Shown: piece after piece, positions 49,979 to 60,280 of the stretch
How positions within the stretch are numbered: the stretch's first letter is position 1
Layout of the letters: the number at the start of each line of letters is the position of its first letter
Assembly: GCF_000383615.1 (NCBI RefSeq)
Contig: NZ_KB911582.1
Coordinates: 39,978-103,977, forward strand
Reading direction: 5' to 3'
Source of the DNA: Streptomyces canus 299MFChir4.1
GTDB lineage: Bacteria; Actinomycetota; Actinomycetes; Streptomycetales; Streptomycetaceae
DNA length: 64,000 nt
Position numbers and translations under genes: made by a program
Notes under the pieces: generated by a model
What the model was told of the DNA's origin: nothing
What the model saw: only the letters and a program-made list of their open reading frames with translations
Database searches by the model: none

Positions 49979-51904
49979 GTGCAGTCACAGGATGTCGCCC
50001 CGCGCCCCGCACCCGCCTCCGGCTCCGCCGCCGACCCCGTCGTCGATGTCGAGCAGGCCGAGGCCGCGCTCGTCGAGCACTACCCCCGGCTGGTCAGGAT
50101 CGCCTATCTGGTACTGCCGCCGGGCCTCGGCCGGGGCCGGCGGGTCCTGACCGCGCACGCCCTCACCCAGCGTGCCCTGCCGCGGGGCCGCACGGCGGCG
50201 CCCGTGATCCCGGCCCAGTCGGCCGGCCGCGAGGGGGACCCCGGCTACGCCTTCGTCCGCCTCCAGGTGGTGCGTACGGCGCTGGAGGCCGGCCTGCCGC
50301 TCAGGCGCCGGGCGTGGCCCAAGCGCTCCCAGCTCCCGCCACTGCTCCCCCAGGTGTGGGGCCTCAGGCTCTTCCCGCGCTCCGGCGGCGCCGACGAACT
50401 CGCCCTGGACCAGCGGCTGTCGGCCATGTCCGGACCGGCCCGCGCCGCCTGTGTCCTGCGCGGTCTGGAGAAGCTTCCCGAAGGTGACGTACGGGAGCTG
50501 CTGACGGCGGCGGGCGTGGCCGACGTGGACGCTGCGCTCGACGAGGCCGCCGGTGCCGAGGACGCGTACGCCCTCCTCGACTCCCCCGAGTTCGACCCCT
50601 GTTCGCTCCAGGCCCGCCCCACCGACCTGATGCGTCGCAGGCAGCACATGAAGGCCGCGCTCGCCGCCGCTGCGGCCGTCGCCGTGTGCGGGGCGCTGCT
50701 CGGCATGCCCGGCGATGGCTGGGGCCCCGACGGCGCCGCCGCGCCCCCCTACGCGCAGAACCCCGCCGCCCGGGCCGCCCTGAACCCGGCCCTGCTGCTC
50801 AAGGTCCCGGCCGCCGCGTGGGAGTCCTCGGCGCGCACCGACTTCTCCGTGTGGCCCGCGCGCGGCGACCTCACCGGCGACCGCGCCCTGCTGCGCCGCG
50901 CGCTCGCGGTCTGGGCCCGCCCCGGCGAGAGCGTCCAGGTCTCCGCGACCCCCGGCACCCCCTCGGGCGGCCCCTCCGGCCCGCCGCAGCTCCTGTACGC
51001 CGGGACCGTCGACAACGCGCGCGTGGTGCTCCTCTACGACGGTCTGCGCATCGTCCGCTACGCCGAGCCGCGGGACGGCACCAAGGGCGCCGCCCTCGAC
51101 TTCGCCCGGGTCGACGGCGCGGACCGGGCCGGGGCGGGCGCGGTCGTACTGGGCCGGGCCGATGGCAACATCCGTTATCTGACGGCTCCTTGGGTGACGA
51201 AGGCCGCCGAGCGGGACCTGCTGAAGCCGAGTTCCGGTGTCATGGATCTCACGCTCACCGGCGGCGCCACCGCGCCCATGGCGGGCCCGGCGCAGAGCGG
51301 CGCCTGCACCTCCTGGAACGTGCTCCAGCTGACGGACGCCTCCGGCACCCGGCTGCTGACCGACCTGGGCGAACTGGTGCCGGCCCGCCTCACCACGGGG
51401 CGTCCCGGGTCCGTGAAGGACGCCTCCGGAGCGGGGGCGCTGCGCGCCTGGGCGCCGTACGCCTGCTCACTCGGTGCGATGCGCTCCTCGGGCGTGCGCA
51501 GTGTGAACGCCTGGGCGTACGCGTCGCAGCCGCTGCCCGACACGGGCGGGGCGGCCGACTGGGTGTGCACCCGTGCCGAGACCTGGCAGGGCGGCGGGGA
51601 GCGGGTGCTGGCCCAGTTCCACACGCCCGGCTCGACCTACGGGGCGGTCGCGGCGAAGGCCGAGAACGTGCCGGCGTGCGGGGCGAAGGATCCGCAGGTG
51701 CTGGCCGGGGTGCTGTGGAAGTCCGGGACCGGCTCCTGGTACCTGCTGGCGGCGGGCAGCCGGGGGACGTCGTCGATCAGTGCGACGGGCGGGGTGACGG
51801 GTTCCACCCGGGGCAACCTGCTGGCGGTGAAGGCCGAGCAGGGGGGCCAGGCCGAGCTGAAGGGGACCCTGGAGGACGGGCGGGCGGTCAGCGGGCTCCG
51901 GTAG
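49979..51904 (+). CDS. Sigma-factor-like cytoplasmic domain fused to a membrane helix and extracytoplasmic domain
   Basis: A 641-residue protein. Residues about 20-200 resemble a worn ECF sigma factor: EALVEHYPRLVRIAYLVLP like region 2, LDQRLSAMSGPARAACVLRGLEKLPEGDVRELLTAAG like region 4. It lacks a clear -10-binding motif and the region 4 recognition helix is weak. A membrane helix (AALAAAAAVAVCGALLGMP, about 222-242) follows, and about 390 residues outside (PAAAWESSARTDFSVWPARGD, then LLTDLGELVPARL, ACSLGAMRSSGVRSVNAWAYAS) form an unknown domain with several Cys. It may couple an outside signal to a DNA- or sigma-binding domain. GTG at 49979 is assumed; no clear ribosome binding site. Confidence 0.72.
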   Translation: MQSQDVAPRPAPASGSAADPVVDVEQAEAALVEHYPRLVRIAYLVLPPGLGRGRRVLTAHALTQRALPRGRTAAPVIPAQSAGREGDPGYAFVRLQVVRTALEAGLPLRRRAWPKRSQLPPLLPQVWGLRLFPRSGGADELALDQRLSAMSGPARAACVLRGLEKLPEGDVRELLTAAGVADVDAALDEAAGAEDAYALLDSPEFDPCSLQARPTDLMRRRQHMKAALAAAAAVAVCGALLGMPGDGWGPDGAAAPPYAQNPAARAALNPALLLKVPAAAWESSARTDFSVWPARGDLTGDRALLRRALAVWARPGESVQVSATPGTPSGGPSGPPQLLYAGTVDNARVVLLYDGLRIVRYAEPRDGTKGAALDFARVDGADRAGAGAVVLGRADGNIRYLTAPWVTKAAERDLLKPSSGVMDLTLTGGATAPMAGPAQSGACTSWNVLQLTDASGTRLLTDLGELVPARLTTGRPGSVKDASGAGALRAWAPYACSLGAMRSSGVRSVNAWAYASQPLPDTGGAADWVCTRAETWQGGGERVLAQFHTPGSTYGAVAAKAENVPACGAKDPQVLAGVLWKSGTGSWYLLAAGSRGTSSISATGGVTGSTRGNLLAVKAEQGGQAELKGTLEDGRAVSGLR

Positions 51905-51970
51905 AGAGCCGGTGCCGGACATGTGAACACCGCTGGCCGGACCGGACCGTTCCGGGCCGGATTCGATCGG

Positions 51971-51976
51971 TAAGGT
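51971..51976 (+). promoter_or_regulatory. -10 box of the leaderless tetR gene
   Basis: TAAGGT lies six bases before the ATG at 51983, without a Shine-Dalgarno sequence. Confidence 0.6.
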
Positions 51977-51982
51977 GTTCGT

Positions 51983-52699
51983 ATGACAACCGGGGTCCGT
52001 CGAAGAATGGGAGTCGAGGAACGGCGTCAGCAGTTGATCGGCGTCGCCCTCGAACTGTTCGCCCGCCGCTCGCCCGACGAGGTCTCCATCGACGAGATAG
52101 CGTCGGCGGCCGGTATCTCGCGACCGCTGGTCTACCACTACTTCCCCGGCAAACTCAGCCTGTACGAAGCCGCGTTGAAGCGGGCGGCGGAGGATCTCGC
52201 GAGCCGCTTCGAGGAACCGCACCAGGGCTCGCTGGGCGGGCGGCTGCTGCGGGTGATGCGCCGGTTCTTCGACTTCGTGGACGAACACGGGCCGGGTTTC
52301 TCGGCGTTGATGCGCGGCGGGCCCGCCGTGTCCGCGGGCGGAGCCCACTCGATGAGCCACGTCTCGGCGACGAACGCGCTCATCGACTCCGTACGGCAGG
52401 TCGCCTACGAGCAGATCCTGTCGCATCTGAAGGTGACGGAGCCGCCCGCGCGCCTGGAGCTGCTCATCCGCTCCTGGATCTCGCTCGTCGAGTCGACGGC
52501 CCTGATCTGGCTGGACGGCCGCCGTATCCCGCGTGCCGAGCTGGAGATCCAGCTCGTGCACGACTTCGCCGCGCTGGCCGCCGTGAGCGCGGCCTACGAC
52601 GAGGAGATGACCGCGCTGCTGCGGCAGATGCTCAGGGACGAGCCGCACGACGGCCCGTTCACCGACCTCGCCGCCCGGCTGATCACGCTGGCCTCCTAG
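51983..52699 (+). CDS. TetR-family transcription regulator
   Basis: A 238-residue TetR regulator. The N-terminal HTH (EERRQQLIGVALELFARRSPDEVSIDEIASAAGISRPLVYHYFPGKLSLYEAAL, about residues 12-65; recognition helix SRPLVYHYFPGK) is clear, and the rest is the helical ligand and dimer domain. The TetR_N length and a long C-terminal domain are usual. The ligand and target are unknown; no divergent target gene exists, as the next gene converges on it. Its stop overlaps the tautomerase stop in CTAG. Confidence 0.92.
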   Translation: MTTGVRRRMGVEERRQQLIGVALELFARRSPDEVSIDEIASAAGISRPLVYHYFPGKLSLYEAALKRAAEDLASRFEEPHQGSLGGRLLRVMRRFFDFVDEHGPGFSALMRGGPAVSAGGAHSMSHVSATNALIDSVRQVAYEQILSHLKVTEPPARLELLIRSWISLVESTALIWLDGRRIPRAELEIQLVHDFAALAAVSAAYDEEMTALLRQMLRDEPHDGPFTDLAARLITLAS

Positions 52700-53049
52700 A
52701 GCACGGCCTTGGTGTAGGAGGCGTCCAGGTCGCGCACCTCTGCGGAGAGGTGCACGGTGACACCGTCCGCGGGTCCGACGTGCTTGCGCAGCAGTTCCAC
52801 GACGGCCTCGGTCAGCTTCGCCTTGGTCTCCTCGGACCGTCCGGCGAGCAGGGCGATCGTGACGTTCACGATCGCGTGGTTCACCTTCTCGCCGCCGACC
52901 GCCTCGTCCTCGGTGCGCAGCACCCGGGTCTTGCACGCCTCCAGCTTCGCGGCCGCCGTCTCGACGACGACCGGGTGCAGCGCCAGGGCGAACTCCTCCC
53001 AGTCGACATGGTCGAGATACGGGGAGCGTTCGATCGTGATCTGCGGCAT
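52696..53049 (-). CDS. 5-carboxymethyl-2-hydroxymuconate-isomerase-like tautomerase
   Basis: A 117-residue protein of the tautomerase superfamily CHMI group. It begins MPQITIERSP, so after Met removal Pro1 would be the catalytic base. Other segments include ALALHPVVVETAAAKLEACKTRV, LRTEDEAVGGEK and VNHAIVNVTIALLAGRS. CHMI isomerises a ring-cleavage product in homoprotocatechuate breakdown. No other pathway gene is nearby, so the true substrate may differ. ATG at 53049 was preferred to the GTG two codons upstream because AGGAG lies five bases before it and Pro1 would be exposed. Confidence 0.82.
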   Translation of the reverse strand: MPQITIERSPYLDHVDWEEFALALHPVVVETAAAKLEACKTRVLRTEDEAVGGEKVNHAIVNVTIALLAGRSEETKAKLTEAVVELLRKHVGPADGVTVHLSAEVRDLDASYTKAVL

Positions 53050-53077
53050 GGGCACTCCTGTTCTACGACGGCACAGG

Positions 53078-54697
53078 TCACCCTAGCCGCAGTGCCAGCA
53101 TGGCGATGTCGTCCTCCCGGTCGTGGCCGAAGGTGTCCAGGAGGGTGTCGCACAGCGCGTCCAGTCCGGGCAGGGCACCCGCGGAGGCCGCGCGCAGGTG
53201 TTCCAGGGAGGCCGTGAGGTCGGTGCCGCGGGTCTCGATCAGGCCGTCGGTGACCATGAGGAGCCGGTCGGTGGGTTCGAGGAACAGCTCGGTGGCCGGC
53301 GGATGGGGCAGGCCGATCCCGAGCAGCGGACCGGCCGCCTCGGCGTAGTCGGCGGTGCCGTGGTCGCGGACGATCAGCGGCGGGATGTGACCGGCGTTGG
53401 CGATCCGGGTGCGCCCGGTGTCCGGGTCGATCAGGGCCAGGCAGACGGTGGCCGTGGTGTCGGGGTGGTAGCGCCGCAGGGTCCGGTCGAGGCGCTCGGC
53501 GAGCACGGCGGGGTCGCTCTCGTCGACCGCGTAGGCGCGTAGCGCGTGCCGGAGTTCGACCATGACGGTCGCCGCGTCCAGCGAGTGCCCGACGACGTCG
53601 CCGACCGCGGTCAGCACGCCCTCGTCCACGCGCAGCGCGGCGTAGAAGTCGCCGCCGATCTCGGTCTGCCGGGAGGCGGGGACGTAGCGGACCACGACGT
53701 CGATGCCCGGCAGGTCGGGCAGCCGGTGCGGCTGGGGCAGGAAGCTGTGCTGGAGGGTGAGGGCGACATGCCGCTCGACCTTGTACATGAGCAGCGGCTC
53801 GGCGGCCAGCGCGGTGGCCTGCGCCAGCTGGGCCAGCAGGGCCTCGCCCTCAAGACCCACCCTGCGCATCCCGCGCGCGGGCGCGGCCAGGCACACCGGG
53901 GCCCGGCCGTCCTGGCTGACGACGAGCGCGAGGCGGGCGTCGTGCTGGACCCCGGGCCGGAAGAACCCGGCGGGCCACAGCGGCGCCGGCACGGTGGTGA
54001 GCTGCACTCCGGCCTGCCCCCGGGTGAGCCGGCGCAGCAGAGTGCTGACGGCCCGGTCGGCGGCCTCGTCGGGCAGTGCGACGGGGATGCGGTCGCGGGA
54101 CAGGCCGCGGTAGAGCTGGTCGTCCTGGTCGAGGACGAAGACCGCGGCCGGGGTTCCGGTGAGCCGCGAGACCCCCTCGGCGGCCGCGTCGGACAGTTCC
54201 TGAAGGGTGCGTGCCGACTGGATGGTGACGATCGTCTCGGAGAGCAGGGTGAGCCGTCGTACGAGCGCCCGGTCGCCGGCCCGCAGTTGCGCGTTGCGTA
54301 CGGCGGCCCGGACCACCGCCTCGATCTCCAGGGGCTCGGCGGGCACCTTCAGATAGGCCTCGACGCCCCCGTCCAGGCCCTGGCAGAGGTCGGCCGGGGG
54401 CGAGGCCGCGGCCGAGAAGTGCACGACGGGCATCCCGGCCGTGTGCGGACGCTCCTTGAACAGTCGGCACAGGTCGAAGCCGCTCATGTCGGGCAGCCCC
54501 ACGTCGACCAGCGCCACGTCCGGCAGGGTGCCCTTGAGCAGCCGGGTGTCGAGTTCGGCCAGGGCCTCGCCGCCGGTGGCGACCGGTACGACCCGGTGGC
54601 CCGCGCGGCTCAGCACGCTGCCCATGGCGTACCGGCTGGCCTCCATGTCATCCACGACCATCACGGTCGTGCCTGTCAGCTTGCCTCTTGCATCCAT
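53078..54697 (-). CDS. Response-regulator receiver / GAF / PP2C phosphatase (SpoIIE or RsbU type)
   Basis: A 539-residue signalling protein. It has a receiver domain (about 10-130; VMVVDDMEASRYAMG, phospho-acceptor Asp65 in VDVGLPD) and a GAF-like sensor (about 155-290). A PP2C/SpoIIE serine phosphatase domain (about 320-539) completes it, with metal-binding GGDFYAALRVDE, VGDVVGHSLDAATVM and LLMVTDGLIE plus DREDDIAMLALR. It should dephosphorylate an anti-anti-sigma factor when phosphorylated or ligand-bound, releasing a stress sigma factor. No kinase or anti-sigma gene is adjacent, so its input is unknown. ATG at 54697. Confidence 0.9.
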   Translation of the reverse strand: MDARGKLTGTTVMVVDDMEASRYAMGSVLSRAGHRVVPVATGGEALAELDTRLLKGTLPDVALVDVGLPDMSGFDLCRLFKERPHTAGMPVVHFSAAASPPADLCQGLDGGVEAYLKVPAEPLEIEAVVRAAVRNAQLRAGDRALVRRLTLLSETIVTIQSARTLQELSDAAAEGVSRLTGTPAAVFVLDQDDQLYRGLSRDRIPVALPDEAADRAVSTLLRRLTRGQAGVQLTTVPAPLWPAGFFRPGVQHDARLALVVSQDGRAPVCLAAPARGMRRVGLEGEALLAQLAQATALAAEPLLMYKVERHVALTLQHSFLPQPHRLPDLPGIDVVVRYVPASRQTEIGGDFYAALRVDEGVLTAVGDVVGHSLDAATVMVELRHALRAYAVDESDPAVLAERLDRTLRRYHPDTTATVCLALIDPDTGRTRIANAGHIPPLIVRDHGTADYAEAAGPLLGIGLPHPPATELFLEPTDRLLMVTDGLIETRGTDLTASLEHLRAASAGALPGLDALCDTLLDTFGHDREDDIAMLALRLG

Positions 54698-54770
54698 CTG
54701 TCAGCCCTCGGGCAACACCGGTGGAGCAGACCGGGGTTCGGGGTCTGCTCCACCAAGGTAATGCGTTCAG

Positions 54771-57700
54771 CTAGAGATGGCGGATGAAAACAGCCACGGT
54801 CCGTGCCGGAACGGCGAACGTACCGGATTCCTTCGCGTAGGACGCCTCCTTGACGGTAGAGTCCGCCCCTGCCCGCTGCACGGGGTGCAGCCGGTAGGTG
54901 CTTCCGGCCAGGGCGTCGACCCGCTGGCTCTGTGTCTTCGGCGTCGCGTTGAAGACGACGACGAGATCACCGAGTTCCATCGTGATCACACCGGGCGTCT
55001 CGTCCTTGCCGGACAGCGGGAAGGACAGCCGCGACCGCACCTGCTCCGCCGTGCCGAGCGAGAACGCCTTCTCCGTCGTACGGATCCTCAGCAGGTCCCG
55101 GTACGCGGCCGACGCCCCCTCGATCTGCGCGCAACCGATCTTCACCGAGCTCAACAGCGGTTTGGCGTACGGCCACTTGGAGGCGTTGTCGGCCGCCATG
55201 GGCAGTCCGCGGCCGAAGCCGTTGCCGTCCCGGCAGTTCCAGTGGATCGCGTTGAACCAGTCGCCGCTGTCGAAGGAGTTGCGGTCCAGGGACTTGGAGC
55301 GCAGCAGGTCGGTGCCCGCCTGGGAGAGCGCCGGGCCCTGCGAGAGGGCGGCCGTGGCCAGGGCGAGGACCTGCATCCGGGCCCGGTCGGAGGCGCTGGT
55401 GCCGACGGGCAGTTTGTACGTCAGCGCGTCGAACAGCGACTCGTTGTCGTGCGCGTCGGCGTAGGCGAGGGCGTCGCCGGGCGCGTCCGCGTATCCGGCG
55501 GGCTGCCCGTTGTAGTCGACCTGGGCGCCCGTGACCTCCTTGCCGTCGGTGTCGGTGAAGGCGAACTGCTTGAGGTTGCCGGACAGGCCCACCTTGATGA
55601 GGTCCTGGTAGTGGAGCAGACGGGCCTTCTGCTGCGCCTCGGTCCCGTTCGCCGTGGAGGTGTTGGGGTCCGTGTACAGCCCGGACGCGAAGCCCTGGAC
55701 GCCGGGGTCCTCGTCGAAGGGGCCGCCGCCGCGTACGGCGTCACGGGCGCGGTCGGAGAAGGTCGCGATCCCGGTCCCGGCCATGTTCTTCTGCGTGGCC
55801 TGCACGAAGCGGGCGTCGTCGGCGACCTCGCCGAAGTTCCAGCCCTCGCCGTAGAGGATAATCTTCTTGCCGTCGACGCCGTCCTTCTTGAGGGTGAGCG
55901 CGTCGAGGGCCTTGCGCACGGCCAGGATGTTGGCCTTGGGGTGGTGGCCCATCAGGTCGAAGCGGAAGCCGTCGACCTTGTACTCCCTGGCCCAGGTGAC
56001 GAGGGAGTCCACGACCAGCTTGCCCATCATGGCGTTCTCGGTCGCGGTGTTGGCGCAGCAGGTGCTGTTGGCGACCGAGCCGTCGGCGAGGAGGCGCTGG
56101 TAGTAACCCGGGACGACCTTGTCGAGGACGCTGGTGTCCGCCTGACCGCTGGCCGCGGTGTGGTTGTAGACGACGTCCATGACGACCCGCAGACCGTCAC
56201 CGTTGAGCGCCTTGACCATCTTGCGGAACTCGACCGTGCGCTCGGTGCCGTCCGGGTCGGTGGCGTACGAACCCTCAGGGACCGTGTAGTGGTACGGGTC
56301 GTAGCCCCAGTTGAAGGCGTCCTTCGCGGCGGTCTTCGCGACGCACTCCTGCTGCCGGTCGGAGTCGGCCGGGTAGGAGGCGAGGTGGCAGTCGGGGGTC
56401 GCCTGGTCGGACTTCTTCTCGGGGATGGTCGCGATGTCGAAGGCGGGCAGCAGGTGCACGTACGACGTGCCCGACTTCGCCAGCTCACGCAGGTGCTCGG
56501 AGCCGTCGCTGTTCTTGTCGGTGAAGGCCAGGTACGTACCGGGGTGCTCCGCCGTCTTGTCGGCGATCGAGAAGTCCCGGATGTGCAGCTCCTGGATCTG
56601 CGCGTCCTTGAGCGGGGTGGCCTTCGGCTTGGTGTACGACGTCCAGCCCGACGGGGCCAGGGACTTGTCGTCGAGGTCGACGACGAGGCTGCGCTCGGAG
56701 TCGGTGGTCAGGGCGACCGAGTAGGGATCGGTGACCTTGTTGGTTACGAGCTTCTGGACGCTGGGCGCCCAGACCTTCACGAGGTACCGGTACTCCTTGC
56801 CCCTCCAGGACTTCGGACCGGTGACGGACCAGACGCCGGTCTTCGGGTCGCGCTTCATGGCGACAGTGGAGCCGCCGAGTTCCAGCTGCACGGACTGCGC
56901 GGTCGGCGCCCAGACCGAGAGCGTCGGGCGTCCCTTGCTGAACGTCGGCCCGAGATCCGCCTTCCTCGCCGCATCCGCGTACAGGTCGTCGAGGACGCCG
57001 GCGATCTGGACGCCGGTCGCCGCGAGGACGGCGCCGTTCGCGGCCCGTTGGGAGGCGACGACCTGACCGCTGAGGGCCTGACGGACCCGGTCGCGGTCAC
57101 GGGGGTCGACGGTCCAAGCGGTGTACGCCTTCAGGTGCGGGAACTTCTCCTTCTGGGCGTCGGTGAGGCTCGTCTTGGTCAGCCGCAGCCAGCGCTCGTC
57201 GCCGCTGGTCAGCGTGGAGTCCTTGACCGCGATCGAGCCGTCACGGCTGTAGAGGAGCTGGGTGGAGGCGGCGGCGTCGGAGCCGTTCCAGGCGACCGTG
57301 TTCCGGTCGATCCAGACCGCCTTGGAGGTGGTCAGGTCGAGCGCGGCGGCGGACCCGGCGGGCTGCGGGAGGAGGTACTTCTCCTGACCGTTCAGCAGCC
57401 ACACCTCGTGGCCGTTCGCCGTGAGGTCGAGCGACTGGTCAGACGGCAGGTCCTTTGCGTCGCCCTTGTGGATGATGTAACTGAGGCTCGTGGCACCGCC
57501 GTTGAGGGGTACCTCGTAGACCGTGCCGTAGGCGTCGGTCCGCACCGGCTCCAGCGGCTTCGACCAGTCGGTGGGGTTCGCGGCGCCCGTCCAGACGTGC
57601 AGCCCCCAGCCGTCGTAGTCGCCGTCGGCGCGGTGGTAGTGAAGGACGGCCTTGGTCTTGTCCTGCGCCGGATAGTCCGGCTTCTCGGTCAGGACGTCCG

Positions 57701-60170
57701 TCTTGCCCTGCTCGATCCAGACCTCACCGGTCTTGGTGACGTCGATCGTGCGGTCGGTGGAGACGTCCTTGTTGCCGTCCTTGTCGATGACGAGGAAGCC
57801 GACGCTGGAGGCACCGGGCTTCAGCTTGACGTAGGCGAAGGCGCCGTACGCGTCCCGGCCGACGAAGGGATGACTGTTCGGCCAGGTGGTGGACTCGCCG
57901 TCGGCGAGGTCGCCCCAGGCGTACAGGCCCCAGTCGGCGTAGTCGCCGTCGGCACGCTTGTAGTGGACGACCGCGTAGTCGCGGGAGGAGGCGGTGGGGG
58001 TCTCCGCGGCGGGCGGGGTGCCGGTCACGGACTCCGCTGACGCTGACGCGGTGCGTCCCGTCGAGTCGACGACAACCGCCTTGTAGCGCAGGGCGGGTCC
58101 TGCCGGAGTGTCCTTGCCGATGGTCTGGGTGACCTTGTAGGGGGCGTGGTCGGCGGAGCCGAGGGTCTGCCACTTGCCGTTGCCGGTCTGCGCCGCGAAG
58201 ACGACCCGGTTGAGCTGTCCGCCCTGCACGTCGGCGGTGAGCTCGACGGTGCCGGTGGCGCCGGGGGCCGGGGCCTTGAGGGTGAGCGTCGGCTTCGTGG
58301 CGGGCGCGGCGAGCTTTCCGGCTGCCTTGAGGACGATCGCCGAACCGGCGGGAACGGTGACGGTGATCTTCTTGTCGGCGTCGGAGGTAACGCTTGAGGC
58401 ACCCCCGTAGATCCCCTTGAACGCCATGCTCGCCGATCCGGTCGCGAACGTCGCCGACTTGGCCTCGCCCGCGTTGTTGAAGGCGACGACGTACTCCCGG
58501 CCGGTCTTCGCGTCGGTGCGGGAGAAGGCGTAGACCCCGGCCCCGTCGGCCGCGTACCGCTCCTGCTGGGCTCCGTCGGTCAGCGCCGGGTTGGCCTTGC
58601 GGAGCCCCGCCAGTTCCGCGATCTGCCGGTAGAGCGGGGCACCGGTGTCGTACGCGTCGCTCGCGTGCGTGCGGTCGGTGCCGATCTCGTCGTCGTCCAG
58701 GTAGTCCGCGGTCCTGGACGCGAACATCGTCTGGCGGGCGTCCTTGTCGCCGCCGGCGCCGGTGAAGCCCTGTTCGTCGCCGTAGTAGACGACGGGGTTG
58801 CCGCGGCTGAGGAACATCAGCTCGTTGGCGAGCTTGTCCTTGGCGAGCAGTTCGGCGTCGCCGGCCTTGGGGTTGTCCTGGTTCAGGAAGTACCCGATGC
58901 GGCCCATGTCGTGGTTGCCGAGGAAGGTGACCTGCTCGTAGGCGTTGGCCTTGTCGGTCGTGTACTTGTAGTCGTCGCCGAAGACGCCCGCGAGCTTCTG
59001 CGCACTGCCGCCCTGGGAGGCGTACTGCCGTGCCGCCTCCTGGAAGGGGAAGTCCAGCGTGGCGTCGAGACGGCCCTGGGTGACGTACGGCGAGGTGATC
59101 GACGTGTCGGCGGAGTAGACCTCGCCGAACATGAAGAAGTCCTTGCGGCCCTGCTTGGCCGCGTAGGCGTCGAGGGCCGTGGCCCACTGGGTCCAGAAAT
59201 CCATGTTCACGTGCTTCACGGTGTCGATCCGGAAGCCGTCGATGTCGAAGGCCCTGACCCAGCGCTGGTAGATCTTCTCCATGCCGGAGACGACCTCGGG
59301 ACGCTCGGTCCACAGGTCGTCGAGGCCGGAGAAGTCGCCGTAGGAGGACGACTCACCAGCGAACGTGGAGTCGCCACGGTTGTGGTACATCGTCGGGTCG
59401 TTGAGCCAGGACGGGACCTTGGCGCTCCTGCTGGTGACCGTGGGTGTGCGCGGGAAGGAGTCGGCGTCGACCCCCGGGAAGTCACCCGTTCCTGCGTAGT
59501 CCGCGTCGTCGAACGGCTCGCCGTCTTTCGTCAGATACGGGAACGCGCCCTTGGAGAGGTAGTCGTAGGACTTCTCTTCATAGTCGACTATGTCGGCGGT
59601 GTGGTTGGTGATGACGTCGAAGAAGACCTTCATGCCCTTGGCGTGGGCCTTGGAGATGAGGGTTTCCAGGTCCTTGTTGGTGCCGAAGTGCGGGTCGACC
59701 TGGGTGAAGTCCGTGATCCAGTACCCGTGATAGCCGGCGGAGGCGTTGCTCCCCGTCCCCTGCACGGGCCGGTTCTTGAAGATCGGCGCCATCCAGATTG
59801 CGGTGGTGCCGAGCCCCTTGATGTAGTCGAGCTTCTTGGTCAGGCCCTTGAGGTCGCCGCCCTGGTAGAAGCCCTTGTCGGTGGGGTCGTAGCCGGTGCT
59901 GAGGCGCGTGCCCGTCAGGCCGCCCTTGTCGTTGCCGGTGTCGCCGTTGGCGAAACGGTCCGGCAGGACGAAGTAGAACTGCTCACGGGTGTCGTCGTGC
60001 CGGGCCGGTTCTGCGGCGAGCTTCGCGTCGGAGGGCGGGGGCGGCGGGGTGTCCGCCCGGGCGGACAGCGGCTGGACGAGCGCTGCGGCCAGCGCGGTCG
60101 CGGTGACCGCGGCGACCCGTCCGGCATGCGTGGTGCGGCGCCTGGACGGCACCGGCCATCTCGGTATCAC
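54771..60170 (-). CDS. Secreted amylase-pullulanase with two GH13 catalytic modules
   Basis: A 1799-residue secreted enzyme. A signal peptide of about 39 residues (cleaved after ARA) precedes a GH13 alpha-amylase module (about 50-600; FFDVITNH near 187, nucleophile in [10 protein letters not shown] near 314, FGEVY near 347, GNHD near 420). An Ig-like domain (about 630-720) and two PUD/CBM41-like modules follow ([17 protein letters not shown] near 740; [19 protein letters not shown] near 850). A type I pullulanase module ends it (about 1075-1799; VVMDVVYNH near 1332, [11 protein letters not shown] near 1403, ILYGEGW near 1440, DAHDNESLF near 1577). It can cut both alpha-1,4 and alpha-1,6 bonds of starch, glycogen and pullulan. 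GTG at 60170 with AAGGAG. It shares its operator with the next amylase. Confidence 0.93.
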   Translation of the reverse strand: MIPRWPVPSRRRTTHAGRVAAVTATALAAALVQPLSARADTPPPPPSDAKLAAEPARHDDTREQFYFVLPDRFANGDTGNDKGGLTGTRLSTGYDPTDKGFYQGGDLKGLTKKLDYIKGLGTTAIWMAPIFKNRPVQGTGSNASAGYHGYWITDFTQVDPHFGTNKDLETLISKAHAKGMKVFFDVITNHTADIVDYEEKSYDYLSKGAFPYLTKDGEPFDDADYAGTGDFPGVDADSFPRTPTVTSRSAKVPSWLNDPTMYHNRGDSTFAGESSSYGDFSGLDDLWTERPEVVSGMEKIYQRWVRAFDIDGFRIDTVKHVNMDFWTQWATALDAYAAKQGRKDFFMFGEVYSADTSITSPYVTQGRLDATLDFPFQEAARQYASQGGSAQKLAGVFGDDYKYTTDKANAYEQVTFLGNHDMGRIGYFLNQDNPKAGDAELLAKDKLANELMFLSRGNPVVYYGDEQGFTGAGGDKDARQTMFASRTADYLDDDEIGTDRTHASDAYDTGAPLYRQIAELAGLRKANPALTDGAQQERYAADGAGVYAFSRTDAKTGREYVVAFNNAGEAKSATFATGSASMAFKGIYGGASSVTSDADKKITVTVPAGSAIVLKAAGKLAAPATKPTLTLKAPAPGATGTVELTADVQGGQLNRVVFAAQTGNGKWQTLGSADHAPYKVTQTIGKDTPAGPALRYKAVVVDSTGRTASASAESVTGTPPAAETPTASSRDYAVVHYKRADGDYADWGLYAWGDLADGESTTWPNSHPFVGRDAYGAFAYVKLKPGASSVGFLVIDKDGNKDVSTDRTIDVTKTGEVWIEQGKTDVLTEKPDYPAQDKTKAVLHYHRADGDYDGWGLHVWTGAANPTDWSKPLEPVRTDAYGTVYEVPLNGGATSLSYIIHKGDAKDLPSDQSLDLTANGHEVWLLNGQEKYLLPQPAGSAAALDLTTSKAVWIDRNTVAWNGSDAAASTQLLYSRDGSIAVKDSTLTSGDERWLRLTKTSLTDAQKEKFPHLKAYTAWTVDPRDRDRVRQALSGQVVASQRAANGAVLAATGVQIAGVLDDLYADAARKADLGPTFSKGRPTLSVWAPTAQSVQLELGGSTVAMKRDPKTGVWSVTGPKSWRGKEYRYLVKVWAPSVQKLVTNKVTDPYSVALTTDSERSLVVDLDDKSLAPSGWTSYTKPKATPLKDAQIQELHIRDFSIADKTAEHPGTYLAFTDKNSDGSEHLRELAKSGTSYVHLLPAFDIATIPEKKSDQATPDCHLASYPADSDRQQECVAKTAAKDAFNWGYDPYHYTVPEGSYATDPDGTERTVEFRKMVKALNGDGLRVVMDVVYNHTAASGQADTSVLDKVVPGYYQRLLADGSVANSTCCANTATENAMMGKLVVDSLVTWAREYKVDGFRFDLMGHHPKANILAVRKALDALTLKKDGVDGKKIILYGEGWNFGEVADDARFVQATQKNMAGTGIATFSDRARDAVRGGGPFDEDPGVQGFASGLYTDPNTSTANGTEAQQKARLLHYQDLIKVGLSGNLKQFAFTDTDGKEVTGAQVDYNGQPAGYADAPGDALAYADAHDNESLFDALTYKLPVGTSASDRARMQVLALATAALSQGPALSQAGTDLLRSKSLDRNSFDSGDWFNAIHWNCRDGNGFGRGLPMAADNASKWPYAKPLLSSVKIGCAQIEGASAAYRDLLRIRTTEKAFSLGTAEQVRSRLSFPLSGKDETPGVITMELGDLVVVFNATPKTQSQRVDALAGSTYRLHPVQRAGADSTVKEASYAKESGTFAVPARTVAVFIRHL

Positions 60171-60219
60171 AGACGTGGACTCCTTGCGATGTACGGCTCT
60201 GCGGGTCCGACCCCGCGTG

Positions 60220-60280
60220 ACCGTATCGCCGCCGCAAGGTTTACAGCAAGAGTCATGAAACGACCGGCAAGAACTTTCAC
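60220..60280 (-). promoter_or_regulatory. Amylase-pullulanase promoter with maltose-type operator
   Basis: On the minus strand GTGAAAGTTCTTGCCG (60280-60265) and ACTCTTGCTGTAAAC (60253-60239) are separated by 11 bases. They include a -35 TTGCTG (60249-60244), an 18-base spacer and a -10 TACGGT (60225-60220). The same layout is present before the second amylase (62067-62127). The two CTTGC-containing arms are direct repeats typical of MalR/Reg1 sites. Confidence 0.78.

Noticed and set aside
54777..58040. A 1087-codon open frame opposite the pullulanase gene
   Set aside because: Antisense shadow of a well-supported GH13 enzyme. Its Val/Gly/Arg-rich composition is an artefact of reading the other strand.
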